Source: Chrysopilus asiliformis (taxonomy: Eukaryota; Arthropoda; Insecta; Diptera; Rhagionidae). From it: a stretch of DNA of 64,000 nt. The position numbers were made by a program, and so were the translations under genes. Each line of letters begins with the position of its first letter. Within the stretch, counting starts at the first letter, position 1. The notes below the pieces were generated by a model. It was not told the DNA's origin. It did not search any database and saw nothing but the letters and a program-made list of their open reading frames with translations. The DNA lies in the NCBI GenBank assembly GCA_964034945.1, contig OZ035963.1:60981182-61045181 (forward strand), in the 5' to 3' direction. This document shows, piece after piece, positions 58,041 through 64,000 of this stretch.

Positions 58041-58875
58041 AAATACGTGATTTCCCCGTCATTGCAAGGCGTATCACCCGTACATTTTTTGAGGCCTGAA
58101 ACACATTCCTATTTCTCAGACTTTACTGGAAACAGACCGGTTTGACTATATAAGCGGAAAGTTAACTGTCTGGGGCGGCACATTTTATTTTTGGTGGTGG
58201 TTGAGAGAGTGAAAAAAAAATTTTGGGCGCTGTGTATCAGAAATAAAAGCAAGATAAATATTTATTTCATTTTATTTTTTATTCTTTTATCTCGATTTTA
58301 TTCTTTTCTAGTACTTTTTTTTAATAAAAGCTTTTTTCAATGGTTTTTATAATTTTATTTTGCCCTTTCTAATCATTTGGTATTGAAAAATCAAAAACAA
58401 CGTCTACTTAATGGCGAAAACCGCTTCAAAATTGCTCCAAAGGTTCTGGAGATAGCTGGAGAGGGGACGACAGGCAAGGGGAGGGGTAGATTTTAGTAGG
58501 CGAGAACTTTCCTTGGAAGACAATTTACCCAATAAAGCCTCAACCACAATTAGGCGTTCGTGCGTGCGGCACCCACGTGATGAAGGTAAAAACTACGCAT
58601 TTATATGAGTAAATGTATAATTGCGCGTTGCTCAGACGCGTTGCCGCGTCCCTGTCGCGTAGAGTAGGCTCAGCTTCTACTTTTAAACGCGGTGACAACT
58701 ACTAGATGCCAAAACAAAATCATGCTGCACGCACGGACGTATGTTTCTGGTTCTACTTTAATGCACAACGCGTCAAAATGACTCCAACGGTTCGGGAGAT
58801 AGCAAGAAAGGAGGTTTACTGGAAAAAATATGGGTAGATTGCACACACATATTGTATTGTCATCGGAGTTACGTA
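58041..58875. other. Intergenic, no gene recognised
   Basis: 58560-58860 is GC-richer, with GCGCGTTGCTCAGACGCG and other short inverted motifs. The minus-strand 143-codon frame reaching 58670 is driven by the MITE at 58876 and is not a gene. Confidence 0.5.
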
Positions 58876-59147
58876 CACTCAGAAAAATGTCCAGGTCAAC
58901 TTTTTGTCGGGTTAACTCTGACCTTACAGAGGTGTCTGTAAGCCAGCTAGCGGTCAGAGTTAACCTATCTAAGGTCAACTCGTGCAGCTCCCAATGCCCT
59001 ACTTCACCCGCTGGTGGCTTAATTTCAGAATTTCTCCGACCACGGGTCAACTCAGTTTTACTTGCCCACATGCAGGAGAACGCGCGCCTGCCCGAGGCCA
59101 ATTACGCCGTATGTAGGTCGTCGAGTTAGCCTCCATTTTTCTGAGTG
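58876..59147 (-). mobile_element. 272-bp TA-flanked MITE, copy 4
   Basis: Inverted relative to the other three copies, exactly 272 bp, flanked by TA at 58874-58875 and 59148-59149. A few substitutions distinguish it (for example CCCGCTGG and AGGAGAACGCG). Confidence 0.9.
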
Positions 59148-59234
59148 TATGTTTGGAAAATTTCAAATAAATCGGATTAGTGGAAGTTGCTTAGAATTAG
59201 ATTACAAGATTTGACCAAACGAAATAGCCAGCTA

Positions 59235-59370
59235 AATAAAAACTTTTAAAAAAAGGACACTGAATCGAGTTACTTTAAATTCAAAGATTTTTTTTAAAAA
59301 GCTTTTAAAAAAGGGACACTGAATCGTGTTAATTTAAATTTTTACTTTCAGTTCAAAGATATTTTTGGCT
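59235..59370. repeat. Imperfect tandem duplication
   Basis: GGACACTGAATCGAGTTACT and GGGACACTGAATCGTGTTAA are about 67 bp apart, each followed by TTCAAAGAT-containing sequence. Confidence 0.6.
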
Positions 59371-60797
59371 TTACCACGCGTAGATTTTCGCCGGAGTTTT
59401 TTTTCTGTTATTTTTGTTTACAAAATTTTAGAATTATTTCGTTTTGGAAATTTTTTTTTTAAAACCGTGATTTTGAATTTTTTGCAAGTCGAAATATATA
59501 TATTTTTTTTATTTCAGACTTTCAATAGAATTTCGATCCTTTGGACGGTAAATTTATAGGAAGAAATCAGCTGTCACCAGCCCTGGGCATAACAATACGC
59601 GAAGTTTAGTAAGTAATCTATAAAATAACAAAATTTTTGCCCTTTTTTCCGAAAAACATTAATGGGATTTGAATTTTACATAAATATTCCTAAAACTGAA
59701 GCATAAAATCAAAATATCTCATCTTACCCACCATTAAATCATTTTAAAAGCAATAAAAATCTTCGAAATCAATGTAATAAAAATTCTGAATCTACAAAAG
59801 TAGTTGCAGTTAAAATGTTTATCAATTTTTCCAAAGCAACATAAATCAAAACGATGGAATCATTTAGGGTTAACCCGTAGGGACCTTTCACATCAGGTTT
59901 CACGCTAACAGCGGAGCAACATATAATGCTTTCATCGTTTTAACATTCTCATATTTTCATCTAACCTTCATGCAACGAACGTCTATACATTTTCTGCTTT
60001 ATAGCGTTAGTGTTTTCACATCCATTTGATGGTGGCAGTGGTACCTACTACATTTTGCCATATCGTCCTTTATCGTCCTGTGATAACTTGACGCTCACAC
60101 AGATCAACAGACATGAATTGATACTGCGCGCAAGAAATTATGGTCAGCACATGACTTGAATCCTCAAAAGATCTCTGAAACAGCAAAATTCACTTTGCTT
60201 GGCTAGTGCTGAAAATGAAATGGGGAAAAAACATATCCAGAATCAAAACATTAGAGACTCTTCGAGGCAGCACATGAAGATCAAAGGAGCAAAAAAAAAG
60301 ACCCCCCCAGTAGCAAAAAAAAAGAATGATTGGGCCGATGAAACGCAAAAACTGAGAGGGAAATTTTCCTTAAGAATGGCATAAGTGTAGGATGTGAAGA
60401 ATATCCTTCGGGATTATCTTGTCTTGTCAAAAATTTATAAGGCTTTTGTCTTCAAATTTTATGAGCTTTCTGGTGTCTCTTAAATAGCAAATAATAAATC
60501 ATCGAAAAACCTGACCTCGTCCTTATGAGTTCCTTTTTCCTTTAAAATAAAACATTTTTCACCCATTAATGGTATTACTATTGGCATAAAATTATCGATC
60601 CTTTACAAGAATTGATGCATATTAATCCAAAAGTTTTTCTAAATGTTGTCTCTAATTGTGGTCTAATTCTTCTTTGTTTATTATTGTCAGCAAATCCTGA
60701 AACGATAACTGAACATCCTAAAATTAAATTGATGACAATTTTCTTATTCGCTGCAGTACTTACAGTTTTACATAAATTGTGAACATCGAGTGGGGGT
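59371..60797. other. Intergenic, no gene recognised
   Basis: No supportable exon. 59880-60180 is somewhat less AT-rich and looks unique. Confidence 0.5.
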
Positions 60798-60935
60798 GGG
60801 GCTGTGCATAAAATACGTTACGCTAATTTTCCGCCTTCGCCACGCTTTTTTGTATAAAAATGAGTTACGCCGTCACTCTTCCCCAGCCCCCCTCCCTTCC
60901 TTCGAAAAGTGTGACGTGTTTTATTGACAGCCTAA
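60798..60935. mobile_element. Family-E MITE
   Basis: GGGGCTGTGCATAAAATACG left end, interior CACGCTTTTTTGTATAAAAA and GCCGTCACTCTTCC, right end AAGTGTGACGTGTTTTATTG then ACAGCC. Shorter than the 818-972 copy and with diverged ends. Confidence 0.7.
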
Positions 60936-61105
60936 TAACAGAGTCGTAAAGGGGTAGCCGCGTCTTCAATTCACCCAAGTTCCTTAAATATGTGGTCGCG
61001 GCGACCACTTCGCAACCTCATGTGTTATTAGGGTATCTGAATCACTTTAAAATGATTCAACGCAAAAACCCCGCGACTGATTAGACTAAAGGTTTGATTT
61101 TTGTC

Positions 61106-61170
61106 AACTGTCAGAAAGCGGCCAGAAAATTTGCTGCGGAAAACTGTCAGAAAGCGGCCAGAAAATTTTT
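61106..61170. repeat. 36-bp tandem duplication
   Basis: AACTGTCAGAAAGCGGCCAG at 61106 and again at 61142, each followed by AAAATTT. Confidence 0.85.
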
Positions 61171-63215
61171 TCAATCGTGCGACCAAACAACCTTCTCACA
61201 AATCGTACTTTTTCTAAGTGGAAACTGGAAGATTTCCTATCTGACTTTTTACGTATCCATGAATTTACACTTTAAAATAATATTAAAATTCATTTCAAGT
61301 AAATACACAAATCACGTTTCGCCTACAATTTACCTAATTTTTTCACCTTTTTGCTGTTACCATGCCTGTATCATTAAAATCGTGTTTGAAAAGTGCAGAA
61401 TTTTATGAATTTCGTTATTTATATTTTTCTGCCTTTATTGTTGTTGAATTTCTGCCGCATTTTCTCATATCTACATTTCAGTAGAAAAGTGTCGCCTGCA
61501 TGAAAATTTTTTTTTTGTCGTACGTTTTCATGGACAGCTGTTGCGGAAAATGTGCAGCAAGTCCAGTTTAAAATTAAAAACGTGACTTTAAGATTTTGTA
61601 TGATAAATACGGGTTTTTCTTGGTTTGTCCTAAGGTGTGGAGTGGATACTTTATCACATTTTACAAAAAAGCTTTTAAAAACTGTTTAATTTCCGTTGTT
61701 ATAAAAATGTTTCCTTTTCTACAAAATGCATAAATTGTCCACATTATAATCAAAATTTCAACAGAATAAGTAAGATTTTTGTTTCAAAATTAATAATTTA
61801 TTAACCATTGCCGCACATTGTGTGAGAACTTTTTATTATTTAATTAATTAATTAAACGTGATGAGGGATTAATTTCAAGCAGAATAATTAAAGCATGAAT
61901 TGTGCTACTATTATTTGCAATAGGCGGTCATAAAATTGTATTTAGTTGCCATCATTGTTACGATTTATTAATACGTGAAAATTGATTTATAAAGCAACCC
62001 ACTTAACTATTTTAATGAAATTATGAAATTTCATATCAACTGCTATATATTTTTATAGCTGCAATTCCCATATTATCGCCTAATAAATTTATCATTAATT
62101 TATAATAATTACCCTTCATCAAAACGGATGTGTAAATTTACAGGGGCTATTTATAATTTTTGGAAATGCATTTTTTCGAAATATTTTTATTTTTTTCTCT
62201 TAAAATTAAACAAATTTGATCAAGAAATTAAAGTGATGTTTCCCTTTTGTTGTTGTCTCTTCCAATCGCTTTTATTCCTTACAGAAATCACCCGCGGCAC
62301 TTGATATTTATTTTTTCCCCCTGTTCAAAAACCAACCAATCGTATTTTCCATTTTTCTTATTTTTTGTGTATGCCCGGAAGTTACATGAGATTAATCTGA
62401 AATCGAATTATTTCCGTGACAATTGTTGTCAGTAAGTTAATGCGCGTCAGGAGTGTAACAAACACGATGCTGGCATTTATTACTTGATACAATAAAAGCA
62501 GTTTTTATACAAGAGGCAATCAAATATTTATACAAACACTGACTTCCTTAACTTAACGTTTGATAAAAGTTATTTATAGGCGATGCCTTTAGGTTTCTCG
62601 CAGAGGAATAAATTTTGTTCGGAAGGAATGTGTTTTTTTTTGTCTTGGAAAAATTTAACACCTAGTTTGGATTTTTGAATAACATTTATTGTGGAAGTTT
62701 CTTTAATTGCTGCTGCACCTGTAATTTTACGCTATTTGGGAACTTCAAATGAATGGCGACTTTGTAAGGTTTCCATATCGATGAACAACTGCTAATTCGA
62801 GAATTCATACCAGCTTTCTTTTTCGCTGCCCGCATTTATAGATTTTAATGATTGGCAAACCATTGATTGATGGGATTACAACATTTGTAGGGTTTTGTAA
62901 CACATTTTGATGATCCAATATACTTTGAAACGATCTTTTCTCTATCTTCCTTGGCGTTACAATTCGTTGAGGACCCCAGTCTCGGTTAAAAGCCTTTCCC
63001 GATTTTATGGGTCAGAAAATTCTTCACTGGAAAAAATATTGCGGTTCCAAAACATTTGTGGTGTCACACAAAACAGCAGAGATCATTATAGTAGTCTTAA
63101 TTGAGAGTGTTATTAGGGCCAAGCTGTAGCTGTACTTAATTGACTTCGCTAAAACCATTAGATTAGGCTTAAACTCACAGGCGTTAGTTTTTTGGCTTTT
63201 TGGAACGTCTCGCCA
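61171..63215. other. Intergenic, no gene recognised
   Basis: AT-rich unique-looking sequence. Frames at 62247 and 62907 lack splice signals and domains. Confidence 0.5.
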
Positions 63216-63231
63216 CCCCCCCCCCCCCCCC
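63216..63231. repeat. Poly(C) run of 16
   Basis: Sixteen consecutive C within an otherwise AT-rich stretch, adjoining a family-E remnant. Confidence 0.9.
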
Positions 63232-63294
63232 TTTGCATCCTTACAATACCCCCATTTTGAAAAAAAAAAACAAAACACTGTAATCAGGGGTTAA

Positions 63295-63436
63295 GGTCAC
63301 AGTGTTTTGTGATTTTTTGCATATGGAGTTTGATACCGCCGTCATACTAACACAGACCCCCCTGTCCCCCCTTTCCCCCCTCTCCGCCTTCCTTTACCAA
63401 CTCCATTAAAACTGACTCATTTTGTGGACAGCCATT
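63295..63436. mobile_element. Family-E MITE, left end missing
   Basis: TTTTTTGCATATGGAGTTTG, ACCGCCGTCATACTAACACA, a C-rich tract and right end CATTTTGTGGACAGCC. Confidence 0.6.
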
Positions 63437-63499
63437 CCATATCACGTTTTTGCTCTGTAAGTTATTGCCAAAAGCTCACAAACTCTTTTTTTGTGATTC

Positions 63500-63600
63500 T
63501 GACTGTCACTCGTGATTCTGACTGTCACTCCAGGAAATTTGAAGCTGCTGATATGGCGAAGTCAAGAGTTAAAAGCTGCGTCGATTGGTGCCCTGAGTTT
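63500..63600. mobile_element. Long-hairpin element, right-arm fragment
   Basis: GTGATTCTGACTGTCACTC occurs twice in a row, then GCTGATATGGCGAAGTCAAG and GAGTTAAAAGCTGCGTCG, ending ATTGGTGCCCTGA. This is the right arm of the 26449-26686 element with an internal deletion. Confidence 0.75.
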
Positions 63601-64000
63601 TAGGTCCAGAATAAAATTTTTTATCAATAAAATATTGATTAAAATATGGTTTGTAGGTATTTTTTAACAAATTCGTCAAAACCAAGCTTTTCGAAGTTCC
63701 TGCATTTTAGTCGATGCTATCTTGAGACCTCTTTTGATAATCTGTGTTGTTAATAGTTTGCAAATCCTTACAAATGTTGCGATCTCATTTATGAATTGCA
63801 AGCCGTCTTCAGATGTTGCTTCGAGAAGAAAAATTTGAGCTTATACCATAATTCCCACATTGGGTTGATAATTTATTATACTAAAATTTAGTTATCAAAT
63901 GTGTGTAAGGTAGGGGAAAGAACGATGATATATCATAGGTACTGTAAGATATAGATGAGGGTGACTCAAATTATACAAATATTTTTAAATTACTGTGTAG
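63601..64000. other. Intergenic, window end
   Basis: No gene or delimited repeat seen. Confidence 0.5.

Noticed and set aside
1..64000. LTR retrotransposons, endogenous viral genes, rRNA genes
   Set aside because: Looked for long direct repeats with TG...CA ends, protease/RT/integrase or capsid motifs and rRNA-like sequence; none seen.

Overview
The window reads as nuclear DNA of an arthropod, most likely an insect. It is AT-rich, a 66-bp GT-AG intron interrupts its one clear gene, (CCTAA)n telomere-type repeats occur at the 3' end of a retrotransposon remnant, the main protein carries GYR-like and YLP-like motifs known from Drosophila secreted proteins, and the non-coding DNA is packed with arthropod-style MITEs. 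I cannot assign an order or species. There are no bacterial operons, rRNA genes, CRISPR arrays or intact viral genes.

Coding content is sparse. The only complete gene I can support lies on the minus strand at 30802-33042. It has two exons and encodes a secreted 724-residue acidic Ser/Asp-rich protein, with a TATA box upstream and an AATAAA downstream. A 117-nt symmetric exon (40184-40300, plus) with good splice sites is convincing but orphaned. Weaker candidates are a 115-codon open block ending in a stop (15155-15502, minus), a 181-nt exon (14468-14648, minus), a 168-nt exon (53673-53840, plus) and a possible last exon (2382-2513, plus).

The rest is mobile DNA and its debris. Region by region: 0-5.4 kb holds Harbinger-type and TTAA-type MITEs, a 69-bp minisatellite, a 272-bp TA-flanked MITE and a doubly palindromic element. 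7.5-8.7 kb holds a MITE, a family-C repeat and a 77-bp TTAA hairpin. 12-14 kb holds a family-D repeat, another TTAA MITE and family-B debris. 19-24.3 kb holds several MITEs and a three-deep nest of insertions. 26.4-27.5 kb holds a long hairpin, a 16-bp minisatellite and a non-LTR retrotransposon tail. 33-34.9 kb holds MITE and family-D remnants. 36.8-39.6 kb is a 2.85-kb hAT-type element with an exact 8-bp target duplication and an internal 12-bp microsatellite array. 41.8-45.9 kb is a cluster of family-A elements set in family-B units, plus a 387-bp MITE. 48-52 kb holds MITEs, family-C copies and a recent tandem duplication carrying a 15-bp minisatellite. 55.6-56.2 kb is an internally deleted mariner/Tc1 element. 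57-64 kb holds further B, TA-MITE, Harbinger-MITE and hairpin copies.

Labels used below. A: repeats with a GGAC/AGAC array ending in a GGGTATAAAAA tail. B: degenerate ~30-bp units around TGCGCCGCAGGCGAAAATTT. C: repeats with a CTAGCTTGCATACCCGTCG end. D: repeats sharing the CTCTAGCTCAATCC block with A. E: short Harbinger-type MITEs with GGGGCTGTCCATAAAATACG ends. No operon-like cooperation between genes is visible. The biological interest lies in the acidic secreted protein, the orphan exons and several repeat families that look undescribed.
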